Shown here piece by piece: positions 36,414 to 43,855 of a DNA stretch of 64,000 nucleotides. A model generated the notes under the pieces. The model saw only the letters and a list, made by a program, of their open reading frames with translations, made no database searches and was not told where the DNA came from. This DNA is from Algoriphagus chordae. Lineage in GTDB: Bacteria; Bacteroidota; Bacteroidia; Cytophagales; Cyclobacteriaceae. The stretch is from positions 89,599 to 153,598 of the forward strand of contig NZ_QKZT01000013.1 of NCBI RefSeq assembly GCF_003254055.1, read 5' to 3'. How positions within the stretch are numbered: the stretch's first letter is position 1; every line of letters starts with the position of its first letter. The position numbers and the translations under genes are program-made.

Positions 36414-37235
36414 TTAGTTTGAGCTGGCTAGCAAAGATGCCTGCTCCTCTGCCAATTCCTTTAATCCTTCTATACGCTCAGACTGGTAAAGCTTTAATGC
36501 TTTATTGAGCTGTACAGCTGCTTTATCGAAGCTTTGCTCATTAAAAAGTGAGATCGCATCGTTGTAGTATTGTAAGCCAGCTAATTGTTTCAGATTGACT
36601 TTTCTAAAAATAGCATTGTCTGACAAATCTACTTTGGGGGCTCCTAAGCGCTGTGATACTGACTTTAGCTGAACCGATTCATCTGCTTTATATCCTTCCA
36701 AGTAAGCAGCCACTTCCGATGGAGCTGTGATCATACCGCCTATAGGAAGCGTACTTTCCAAAATAATATCTTTTCCTTCAAGATTGACCAGGACAAATAC
36801 GTGATAATCAGTTTCTACAACCTTGTAATCAAATTCATAGCGATCCAGAAGCAAGGCTAATGCAGCAGATCCACTTACACAATCAAACTTGCCTTCATCA
36901 AGCATCGCATTGAATGTGGAATGTTGCTCATAGGTTTTGAATAACTGCTGATGAGACTTTTGAAAAATCTGCCGAAGTACATTGAGATGTGTACCTTTTT
37001 TATCGAATTTCTTATCCAAGTCCGAGACAAGGCCATTCCATTTATCGCCAGAAGGGATTTGCTCAGCTTGGACTGCTCTGAATAGCAAGTAAGGATTCTC
37101 TTGTCCAACCTCCCAAAGTTCCTTCTCTGTATTAGTATCAAAGTGCAAATCACTCACCTTCACAGTCGATTCCTGTGCTAGAGCAAGGAAAGCAACTGCT
37201 GAAATCAGGATATATGTGAGGACTACTTTTTTCAA
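36414..37235 (-). CDS. Exported transglutaminase-like protein with TPR-like tail
   Basis: Encodes about 273 residues from a TTG at 37235, which gives a clean signal peptide (MKKVVLTYILISAVAFLALAQ); a further in-frame TTG at 37271 would add 12 residues. No ATG is available. The mature protein has a transglutaminase-like Cys-His arrangement: GKFDCVSGSAALALLLDRY, then YHVFVLVNLEGKDIILEST. This is the order of nucleophile, histidine and acid seen in SirB1-like and transglutaminase-core proteins. A short TPR-like pair of helices (YYNDAISLFNEQSFDKAAVQ) ends it. A periplasmic protease or amidase-like role is inferred, not shown. Confidence 0.65.
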   Translation of the reverse strand: MKKVVLTYILISAVAFLALAQESTVKVSDLHFDTNTEKELWEVGQENPYLLFRAVQAEQIPSGDKWNGLVSDLDKKFDKKGTHLNVLRQIFQKSHQQLFKTYEQHSTFNAMLDEGKFDCVSGSAALALLLDRYEFDYKVVETDYHVFVLVNLEGKDIILESTLPIGGMITAPSEVAAYLEGYKADESVQLKSVSQRLGAPKVDLSDNAIFRKVNLKQLAGLQYYNDAISLFNEQSFDKAAVQLNKALKLYQSERIEGLKELAEEQASLLASSN

Positions 37236-37348
37236 CTTGGATGAAGTTAATGTTACTAGACTTAAAGCCAATGTGACGGTAAGTTAACAATTTGGTAACA
37301 TTAAAACATATAGGAATCCAAAACTTAACATTGGAAAGGTGTTAGTGG

Positions 37349-37405
37349 TCAGTTTTCAGTCACAGTCTCAGAGCTCTGAATACTGATTACTGCGACTGAT
37401 TACTT
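37349..37405. repeat. ACTGA/TCAGT-rich palindromic element
   Basis: A stretch of imperfect inverted units (GTCAGTTTTCAGTCACAG ... TACTGATTACTGCGACTGAT) around a perfect 12-bp palindrome TCAGAGCTCTGA (37368-37379). It lies between two minus-strand genes and resembles degenerate dispersed repeats common in Cytophagales intergenic DNA. No function is assigned. Confidence 0.45.
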
Positions 37406-37406
37406 T

Positions 37407-37880
37407 CTATTCATGATGATAAGGCTCGTTTCGCAGAATGGTAAATCCACGATAAACTTGCTCGATAAAAAATGGGCGGATCATCTGATGTGAAAAAGTC
37501 ATTTTGGAGATGGAAAGCTTACCATTGGCTCTAGCATAAACTTCATCCGAAAAACCATAAGGCCCTCCAATAACGAAAATGAGTTGTTTTAGACCTGCAT
37601 TCATCTTCTTTTGAAGGAAAGCAGAGAAATCCATAGAACTATAGCTTTTGCCGCGTTCATCCAACAGGATCAAATCATCAGATGGGATTAGCTTTTTCAA
37701 AATCAACTCTCCTTCTTTTTCCTTTTGCAAAATTTCGGAAAGTGATTTGGTGTTTTTCAGGTCTGGAATGACTTCAAATTCAAACTTGATGTAAAAATTC
37801 AGACGCTTGCTATATTCCTCAATAAGTGAAATGATAGCCTTGTTATCTGTTTTGCCTATGGCGATCAGTTTGATTTGCAT
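37407..37880 (-). CDS. rlmH: 23S rRNA (pseudouridine1915-N3)-methyltransferase
   Basis: Encodes 157 residues from the ATG at 37880, exactly the family length; a TTG two codons upstream is open but not needed. SPOUT-class motifs are clear: KLIAIGKTDN at the start, LLDERGKSYSS, the knotted SAM-binding segment FVIGGPYGFSDEVYAR, and the C-terminal KMTFSHQMIRPFFIEQVYRG. RlmH methylates pseudouridine 1915 in helix 69 of 23S rRNA, in the cytoplasm. It lies downstream of nothing on the same strand. Confidence 0.95.
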   Translation of the reverse strand: MQIKLIAIGKTDNKAIISLIEEYSKRLNFYIKFEFEVIPDLKNTKSLSEILQKEKEGELILKKLIPSDDLILLDERGKSYSSMDFSAFLQKKMNAGLKQLIFVIGGPYGFSDEVYARANGKLSISKMTFSHQMIRPFFIEQVYRGFTILRNEPYHHE

Positions 37881-38078
37881 GGTCAAATATCAAAAATTCA
37901 AGATTACCCGCAATGATTCCGATATTCCTTTTTGCTTCGTATGAGCAAAACGCAATGTTCGTGTTAATCTTCAAACCAAGGTAAGGATGAGTAGAAAACA
38001 GCCTCCTTTAATCAGATAGACTTTTTTATTGGGGCTGGTTTTTTAACTTTAGTGGACTATTCCTTAAAATCCCACTTT

Positions 38079-41000
38079 ATGAGAAAGATATACTTCGCAC
38101 TAATTTTTATCATTAGTATCTCCACGGCAAAAGCACAAAATTCAAATTCCCCCTATTTCGTATCAGACCCTACTCTTAGTCCTGATGCGAAGGATATTAT
38201 TTTTAGTTTCGAAGGGGATCTTTGGAAAGTACCTGTGACTGGTGGTTCGGCCTTGCGCTTGACGGCCATGGAAGGGATAGAGACTAAGCCGTCGGTTTCT
38301 CCTGACGGAAAGTGGCTGGCCTTCACAGCTGAGCAATATGGCAACAAGGATATTTTTCTGATGCCTATGGCAGGAGGCGAAATCCGCCAACTGACTTATC
38401 ATGAAGGAGCTGATGAACTTGAGTCCTGGAGCTGGGAAAGCGATAAGGTTTATTTTACCTCTGATCGATATAATAGGTTTTCCACTTATGAAATTGACCT
38501 TTCTGGTTCTACACCTACCCGACTTTTTCCACATTATTTTAATACCATTCACGGAGCGGTAGTTCAACCGAAAACTGGAGAAATCTACTTTAATGAAACC
38601 TGGGAAAGCAAGAACTTTGCGCACCGAAAGCGCTATAAAGGCGAGTATAATCCTGATATCAAGTCCTACAATCCTAGCACAGAGAAATTCTCGCAATACA
38701 CTGATTATGAAGGAAAGGACTTCGGCACGACCATCGATGCTGAGGGTAATGTGTTTTTCCAGTCAGATGAAGCCAATGGGGAATACAACTTATACACATT
38801 CAAAGGAGCGACTAAAACTCAGTTGACAGAATTCACTTCTTCTATTATGTGGCCGAAAGTATCTGCCAATGGAGAGAAAGTAGTCTTTAGAAAAGACTAT
38901 CAGCTATTCGTCTATGACGTAGCTACTGGCAAAACCTCTCAGCCGAATATCTCCATCTTCCAAAATCAAACCCTGCAGAAAGAGCAAAGCCGACAGGTAG
39001 CAGGAAATATCTCCAATTTTGATGTGTCGCCTGATGGGAATAAAATGGCTTTTGTATCTCGTGGCGTTCTGTTTATTTCTGATGTAAAAGGGAAATTTGC
39101 GAAGCAAATACAAACCGATCCCAAAGAAGCTGTGGAGGAAGTGAAGTGGCTAGCGGACAACAAAACCCTGATTTATACCCGCACGGTCAAGGGCTATGCG
39201 AATCTCTTTAGTATCTCAGCTCAGGATCCAGGGGAGGAAAAACAGCTTACGGACGACAAATTCAAAAACCGACAATTGACCCTGAATTCAGCACGCACAT
39301 TGGGCATTTATATTGGAGGAAGAAATGAAGTTCGCGAGATCGATCTCAAGACACTAGAAAGCAAAACATTGGTAGAGGACGAATTATGGGGATTCTATAC
39401 TCCGAATGCCTACCTATCTCCAGACGATGAATATGTGGTGTATAGCCCAATTAGGAATTTTGAGCGTGAAGTGATGGTCTATCACAGAGCTACTAAGAAA
39501 ACCATCAATTTGACTGAGACATTTGTGACAGAGACCAATCCCTATTGGTCCCCAGATGGCAAATACATCTATTTCACCTCTGATAGGACTCATGCGAGCT
39601 TTCCTTTTGGGACCAGTGAAGCACATCTATATCGCATGAAGTTGGAGAAGTTTGCTGGGTTATTTGAGTCCGATAAGGTTGCTGCGCTGTTTAAGGAAGA
39701 GGATAAAACTGATAAGGAAGACAAAGATGACAAGGATAAAAAGGAGGCTACGCCGGATAAGTCTTCAGCAAAGGTAAAGATCAGTTCAGGAGATTTGATG
39801 GAGCGATTGGAACGTATTGGGCCTGCTTTTGGGCAGCAATCCAATCCAGTAGTTCTTCAGAAAGATGATAAAACTTGGGTTTTCTATACTTCAAATCATG
39901 ATGAGGGTAATCCCAAATTATGGAAAACAACCCTGGAAGATTTCGAAAAAACCAAAACCGAGAAAGTAAGTGATGAAAGAATCGGAGGATATGACTTAGT
40001 TGAGGCAAAGGGCAAAGTGTACCTGTTGGCAGGAGGTAAAGTTCATACGCTTGATCCGGCTAGCAATAAGACTGAAGAGATCAAGATAGGACAGACTTTT
40101 ACCAAGAAACTTCGGGATGAGTTTGAGCAGATGTACTATGAAGCTTGGGCTGGGATGGAGCAGAATTTCTATGATGGGGATTTCCATGGGGAGAACTGGC
40201 AGGAGCTTAGGGATCGCTATGCTGAGTTTTTACCTTATGTGAGTAGCCGAGATAATTTGCGAATTATTTTCAATGATATGCTGGGCGAGTTGAACACTTC
40301 TCATTTTGGCTTTAGCTCTAGTGGGGATGAGGAAAAAGGCTATTTCGGTACTCGCTCGATGAATGCCGGAATTGTATTTGACGAGGAGAATCCTTATGCT
40401 GTCGATCGTATTTTGAAACATAGTCCTGCAGATCTGGATCCAGTGCCTCTGATGCCTGGCGACAAGTTGGTTGCAGTGGATGGTGTAAAGGTCGCGCCAA
40501 GCCAAAATCGAGAGTTTTATTTTGCTGGGCCTGCGATGGCAGAGGAATTGACACTCACTTTTGACAGAAAGGGTACAGAACTAAGTCTGAAAGTTCATCC
40601 AGCTTCGGCAGGACAAATGAAAACATGGCTATATGATGAGTGGATGGATGATAATGAAGCCTATGTAGACGAGAAGTCTGGAGACAAAATCTCCTATGTT
40701 CACATGAAAAATATGGGTGGAGGCGAGTTGCAGCACTTTATGGAAGAGATGGTTTCTGTGAAGGGAAATCGGGATGGACTTATTCTGGATCTACGCTACA
40801 ATACAGGCGGAAATGTCCATGATGAGGTTCTGAAATTCCTAGCTCAGAAGAGCTATTTGCAATGGAAATATCGTGATGGAGCGCTTACTAATCAGCCCAA
40901 TTTCTCTCCAGCTGATAAGCCAATTGTGCTTCTTATCAATGAGCAATCACTCTCAGATGCGGAGATGACAGCGGCAGGGTTTAAGGAATTGGGCCTAGGA

Positions 41001-41237
41001 ACTATCATTGGGACGGAAACTTATCGTTGGATTATCTTCACCTCTGGTCAGGGCTTAGTGGATGGTTCTTTTTATAGACTTCCCGCTTGGGGTTGCTACA
41101 CGCTTGATGGCAGGAATTTGGAGAAAGATGGGGTGGAGCCAGATATCCGGGTGGAAGAAGGTTTTGTTGACCGACTACAGGGAAACCAAAAGCAACTGGA
41201 CAAGGCGATAGAGGTGATTCTGGAGCAGTTGAACTAA
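38079..41237 (+). CDS. Tricorn-like S41 protease with beta-propeller and PDZ domains
   Basis: Encodes 1052 residues from the ATG at 38079; an upstream GTG at 38052 adds nine residues but would bury the signal peptide (STAKAQ). Layout: two tandem WD40/PD40-type beta-propeller regions (about 30-520, with LSPDAKDIIFSFEGDLWKVP and similar repeats), a charged linker (DKEDKDDKDKKE), a helical core, a PDZ domain (about 760-850, LMPGDKLVAVDGVKV), and an S41 serine-protease core. The likely nucleophile is serine 959 in NEQSLSDAEM. The order matches tricorn protease, but with a signal peptide, so it should work in the periplasm on peptides. Confidence 0.92.
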   Translation: MRKIYFALIFIISISTAKAQNSNSPYFVSDPTLSPDAKDIIFSFEGDLWKVPVTGGSALRLTAMEGIETKPSVSPDGKWLAFTAEQYGNKDIFLMPMAGGEIRQLTYHEGADELESWSWESDKVYFTSDRYNRFSTYEIDLSGSTPTRLFPHYFNTIHGAVVQPKTGEIYFNETWESKNFAHRKRYKGEYNPDIKSYNPSTEKFSQYTDYEGKDFGTTIDAEGNVFFQSDEANGEYNLYTFKGATKTQLTEFTSSIMWPKVSANGEKVVFRKDYQLFVYDVATGKTSQPNISIFQNQTLQKEQSRQVAGNISNFDVSPDGNKMAFVSRGVLFISDVKGKFAKQIQTDPKEAVEEVKWLADNKTLIYTRTVKGYANLFSISAQDPGEEKQLTDDKFKNRQLTLNSARTLGIYIGGRNEVREIDLKTLESKTLVEDELWGFYTPNAYLSPDDEYVVYSPIRNFEREVMVYHRATKKTINLTETFVTETNPYWSPDGKYIYFTSDRTHASFPFGTSEAHLYRMKLEKFAGLFESDKVAALFKEEDKTDKEDKDDKDKKEATPDKSSAKVKISSGDLMERLERIGPAFGQQSNPVVLQKDDKTWVFYTSNHDEGNPKLWKTTLEDFEKTKTEKVSDERIGGYDLVEAKGKVYLLAGGKVHTLDPASNKTEEIKIGQTFTKKLRDEFEQMYYEAWAGMEQNFYDGDFHGENWQELRDRYAEFLPYVSSRDNLRIIFNDMLGELNTSHFGFSSSGDEEKGYFGTRSMNAGIVFDEENPYAVDRILKHSPADLDPVPLMPGDKLVAVDGVKVAPSQNREFYFAGPAMAEELTLTFDRKGTELSLKVHPASAGQMKTWLYDEWMDDNEAYVDEKSGDKISYVHMKNMGGGELQHFMEEMVSVKGNRDGLILDLRYNTGGNVHDEVLKFLAQKSYLQWKYRDGALTNQPNFSPADKPIVLLINEQSLSDAEMTAAGFKELGLGTIIGTETYRWIIFTSGQGLVDGSFYRLPAWGCYTLDGRNLEKDGVEPDIRVEEGFVDRLQGNQKQLDKAIEVILEQLN

Positions 41238-41279
41238 CTCAAATAGATAATTTGCTGTTTGACATAAATTTTGAATTGA

Positions 41280-42206
41280 ATGCGTATAGCAGGTAGACCA
41301 TCTATGAAGCCCTATTTACTTCAAGTCGTTGCAATAGTGATGTTGTTATGTTCTTGTGCTACAAAAGAGCCTATTTTGAAAATTGGTCTGGTGGCTGATC
41401 CTCAGTATGCGAATAAAGCAACAGCGGGGAAAAGGTATTATAGAGAATCCTTATGGAAACTGGAGGAGGCAATTGATGTATTCAATAATAACAAGGTTGA
41501 TTTTGTTCAGAACCTCGGAGATATTATAGATGATGACTGGGGTAGTTACGATTCTATCTTGCCTGTATATCAAAAGTTAGATCCTCAGATTGAAAATCAC
41601 CAACTGTTAGGAAACCATGAATTCTCAATAGACTCCAGTCAAATGGGAAACTTGCTGGAAAAACTATCCATGCCGAATTATTATTATTCGTACTTGAAAA
41701 ATGGTTGGCGGTTTATCGTGTTGGACGCTACAGATTATTCCTTCTTTTCAAATTCACTTCATAAGCATGATATCGATCAGGTGAATTCATATTTTGAATT
41801 GACTTCTGAGAAAGCGAATAATTATCGCTGGAATAGTGCAATAGGTAGTGAACAACAACAATGGCTTAAGGAGCAATTGGATGCTGCAGAAAAGTCCAAT
41901 GAAAAAGTGATCCTTTTTTCACATATGCCTTTAAGGCCTGCCGAGAATGCGCATAATCTATGGAATGATAATGAAATCATTAAATTGATCGAGGGTAGTT
42001 CTACGGTAGTGGCCTTTATCAATGGTCATAATCATGCGGGTGAATATGTCCTAAAGAACGGCATACATTACTTGACGATGTTTGGGATGGTGGATACGGA
42101 GATTAGCTCGTATGGGGTTTTGGAGATATATACCGATAGCTTAGTGTTGAAAGGATATGGGAATCAAGAAAACCTGGTAATGCAAATCAATAAGGCGCCA
42201 CATTAG
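41280..42206 (+). CDS. Calcineurin-like metallophosphoesterase lipoprotein
   Basis: Encodes 308 residues. The lipobox is LLCSCATKEP with the cysteine near residue 27 (a second ATG at 41304 is an alternative start). The five metallophosphoesterase motifs are present: GLVADPQYANK, VQNLGDIIDDDW, LLGNHEFS, LFSHMPLRP, and INGHNHAGEY. The motif set DPQY plus GNHEF resembles Mn-dependent ADP-ribose/CDP-alcohol diphosphatases, so a nucleotide pyrophosphatase activity is possible. The lipid anchor places it on a membrane facing the periplasm or surface. It follows the tricorn-like gene by about 40 bp and may be in the same operon. Confidence 0.88.
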   Translation: MRIAGRPSMKPYLLQVVAIVMLLCSCATKEPILKIGLVADPQYANKATAGKRYYRESLWKLEEAIDVFNNNKVDFVQNLGDIIDDDWGSYDSILPVYQKLDPQIENHQLLGNHEFSIDSSQMGNLLEKLSMPNYYYSYLKNGWRFIVLDATDYSFFSNSLHKHDIDQVNSYFELTSEKANNYRWNSAIGSEQQQWLKEQLDAAEKSNEKVILFSHMPLRPAENAHNLWNDNEIIKLIEGSSTVVAFINGHNHAGEYVLKNGIHYLTMFGMVDTEISSYGVLEIYTDSLVLKGYGNQENLVMQINKAPH

Positions 42207-42223
42207 TCTAAAACCAAGATGTG

Positions 42224-42292
42224 ATGAACAAGGTGATTTATTATGTAGCGAGTTCTCTGGACGGTTTTATTGCTGGTGAGAATGACGATGGA
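42224..42292 (+). pseudogene. Remnant of a dihydrofolate-reductase-family gene
   Basis: The frame from ATG 42224 encodes MNKVIYYVASSLDGFIAGE plus about four further family-like residues, the characteristic start of RibD-C/DHFR-like reductases. Similarity then stops. The frame runs through the terminator hairpin at 42298-42324 and ends at TAA 42353-42355 after 43 codons. A complete gene would need about 170-190 codons, so almost all of it has been deleted. The intact start codon and clean first beta strand indicate a recent loss. Confidence 0.65.
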
Positions 42293-42297
42293 ATGCA

Positions 42298-42324
42298 AAA
42301 AGCCCCCCAATCTGGGAGGCTTTT
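42298..42324. terminator. Bidirectional hairpin terminator
   Basis: Eleven-position stem AAAAGCCCCCC / GGGAGGCTTTT with one C-A mismatch and a 5-nt loop. It lies 20 bp past the stop of the minus-strand YcxB-like gene and shows T runs in both directions. Confidence 0.75.
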
Positions 42325-42344
42325 GCTGAATATTGGGGCGAAGC

Positions 42345-42818
42345 CTATTTTATAAGCTCCTTACGCTTCAGGATTGTTTCCATAAATTTCCGCTCATTGT
42401 CTGAGTTGAAAATACGGAAAGGAAGATGGATGAATTGTGCTTTGGACATGTATAGTACAAAGGCATCTTTTCTTACTTCAGCATTTTTGATCATGTTCCA
42501 TTGTACTGGCATGCCCTGCTTGCTGTTGATTTTCATCAATATCTGACGGCTGTCAATCTCATAGGCCATCTTATCAAAAATCACCTTATTTTGCTCCATC
42601 TGAGTCACTCCAGTAAACTGAATCGCCCAGAATAGTACGTAAAGGCCGTATGCTATCAAAGCAGCAATGATCCACCAAATCGATGGAATCCAGAAATAGC
42701 CACACATTATCGCCAATGCGATAGGGATTACCCACCACTGTTCTTTGAGAACATTGACGAGGGCCATTTTGATATAGGTGCCAGTTGGGAGTTGATATTT
42801 TTTTGTTTTTACTATCAT
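42345..42818 (-). CDS. YcxB-like small membrane protein
   Basis: Encodes 157 residues from the ATG at 42818 (one codon inside an open GTG). Two hydrophobic helices (about 25-70) are followed by a soluble region with the YcxB-like pattern: IFDKMAYEIDSRQILMKINSKQG, then VQWNMIKNAEVRKDAFVLYMSKAQFIHLPFRIF. YcxB-like domains occur in small bacterial membrane proteins of unknown function. The gene is single and divergent from a small membrane-protein gene at 42969. Confidence 0.75.
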   Translation of the reverse strand: MIVKTKKYQLPTGTYIKMALVNVLKEQWWVIPIALAIMCGYFWIPSIWWIIAALIAYGLYVLFWAIQFTGVTQMEQNKVIFDKMAYEIDSRQILMKINSKQGMPVQWNMIKNAEVRKDAFVLYMSKAQFIHLPFRIFNSDNERKFMETILKRKELIK

Positions 42819-42968
42819 CACTTATCTTTTTCAGAGCGCAAATATCCACCTATCCAAGGGAATTAGCAAGTCCGCTTAAATCATAAAAAACTTCTTTATT
42901 GAAAAACAAATCGGCATTAGCATTGATTTACTTCTTGTATTCAATTATCTTATCTCAAATTTTTAACA

Positions 42969-43196
42969 ATGAGTAGTCTTGTAATCGATTTGATTCTGTG
43001 TGGGTTGGCTTATGTCATCTTGATATATGTCATGGCGACTATGACCAAAAATTCCTTGAAAAAAGGTGGTAGTAGCGAAGATGATGGAGATGGTGGCGTA
43101 GAAGATCTTACACCTCCCAAAATCGATCTGCCTCCTGGGGTGCAGTGGCCAAGTGATTCTCCAAAATCAAGAATGCCTGAACCGGTGGAGTATTAG
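42969..43196 (+). CDS. Small membrane protein, 75 residues
   Basis: Encodes one N-terminal membrane helix (about 4-25, VIDLILCGLAYVILIYVM) followed by a Gly/Asp-rich and then Pro-rich tail (PPKIDLPPGVQWPSDSP). A good ATG, absence of any longer overlapping frame and coding-like composition support it. Its stop overlaps the stop of the convergent Fur-family gene by 4 bp. No family recognised. Confidence 0.6.
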   Translation: MSSLVIDLILCGLAYVILIYVMATMTKNSLKKGGSSEDDGDGGVEDLTPPKIDLPPGVQWPSDSPKSRMPEPVEY

Positions 43197-43606
43197 TGAC
43201 ACTTATTGCAGACTCCCTGCACTAATAAGCTCATTTCTTTCTTTTTAAAACCCTTGGGTAGTTTGATGCTTGGTAAGGTGATAGATTCCAAACAAGTGGT
43301 TTCTCCACAGACCTCACATTTGAAATGAACATGTTCATGATTGTGCTCCTCCTCTTCGTGTGAGCAAAGCGCGTATTTGGTAGCGCCGCTATCATCGAGA
43401 ACCTTGTGTACCACATCCTTATCCACAAAAGTCTTGAGTGTACGATAAATCGTCACTCTATCAAACTGACTGTCTAGTGCTTCTTCTAAGTCGGAATGCG
43501 CTAAGGCTACTTGCTTATCCAAAAATTCGCGGATAATTTCCTGACGACAATCTGTGATTCTGAGCTTGTGACTTTGAAGAATAGAAAGTGGTGATGACAT
43601 GTTCAT
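43193..43606 (-). CDS. Fur-family metal-responsive regulator
   Basis: Encodes 137 residues. The winged-helix part (about 1-80) contains LRITDCRQEIIREFLDK and FDRVTIYRTLKTFVDKDVVH, the DNA-recognition helix of the Fur family. The C-terminal dimerisation part holds HEHVHFKCEVCGETTCLES and a final CNKC, the two CxxC pairs of the structural zinc site, plus a His/Glu-rich metal loop (SHEEEEHNHEHVH). Fur, Zur and PerR cannot be separated by eye; the His-rich loop would suit zinc or iron sensing. Its targets are unknown. A second ATG at 43600 is an alternative start. Confidence 0.9.
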   Translation of the reverse strand: MNMSSPLSILQSHKLRITDCRQEIIREFLDKQVALAHSDLEEALDSQFDRVTIYRTLKTFVDKDVVHKVLDDSGATKYALCSHEEEEHNHEHVHFKCEVCGETTCLESITLPSIKLPKGFKKKEMSLLVQGVCNKCH

Positions 43607-43803
43607 GAGTTTGAAACAAAACTAATCAAAAAATGATTTCAAGACATTTTTTCTCGCAGTAGCTCGGCAGAGCAAGGATTTTTCGCAATAAGAATCTCAG
43701 TATTTTTCAATAATCTACCTTTATAAACTCCGGGTCTTGAATTATACTAATCAAATAGATAGCGCCGTACCATTGTGTGGCTGCGAGAGTCTATAAAACA
43801 AAA

Positions 43804-43830
43804 AAATGGGCACCGATCTGGTGCCCATTT
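43804..43830 (-). terminator. Terminator of the metzincin-like protease gene
   Basis: Eleven-pair stem AAATGGGCACC / GGTGCCCATTT with a GATCT loop. Read on the minus strand it is followed by a run of T, 25 bp past the stop of the gene at 43856. Confidence 0.8.
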
Positions 43831-43855
43831 AAATTATGCGGATAAACTCGTGTTC

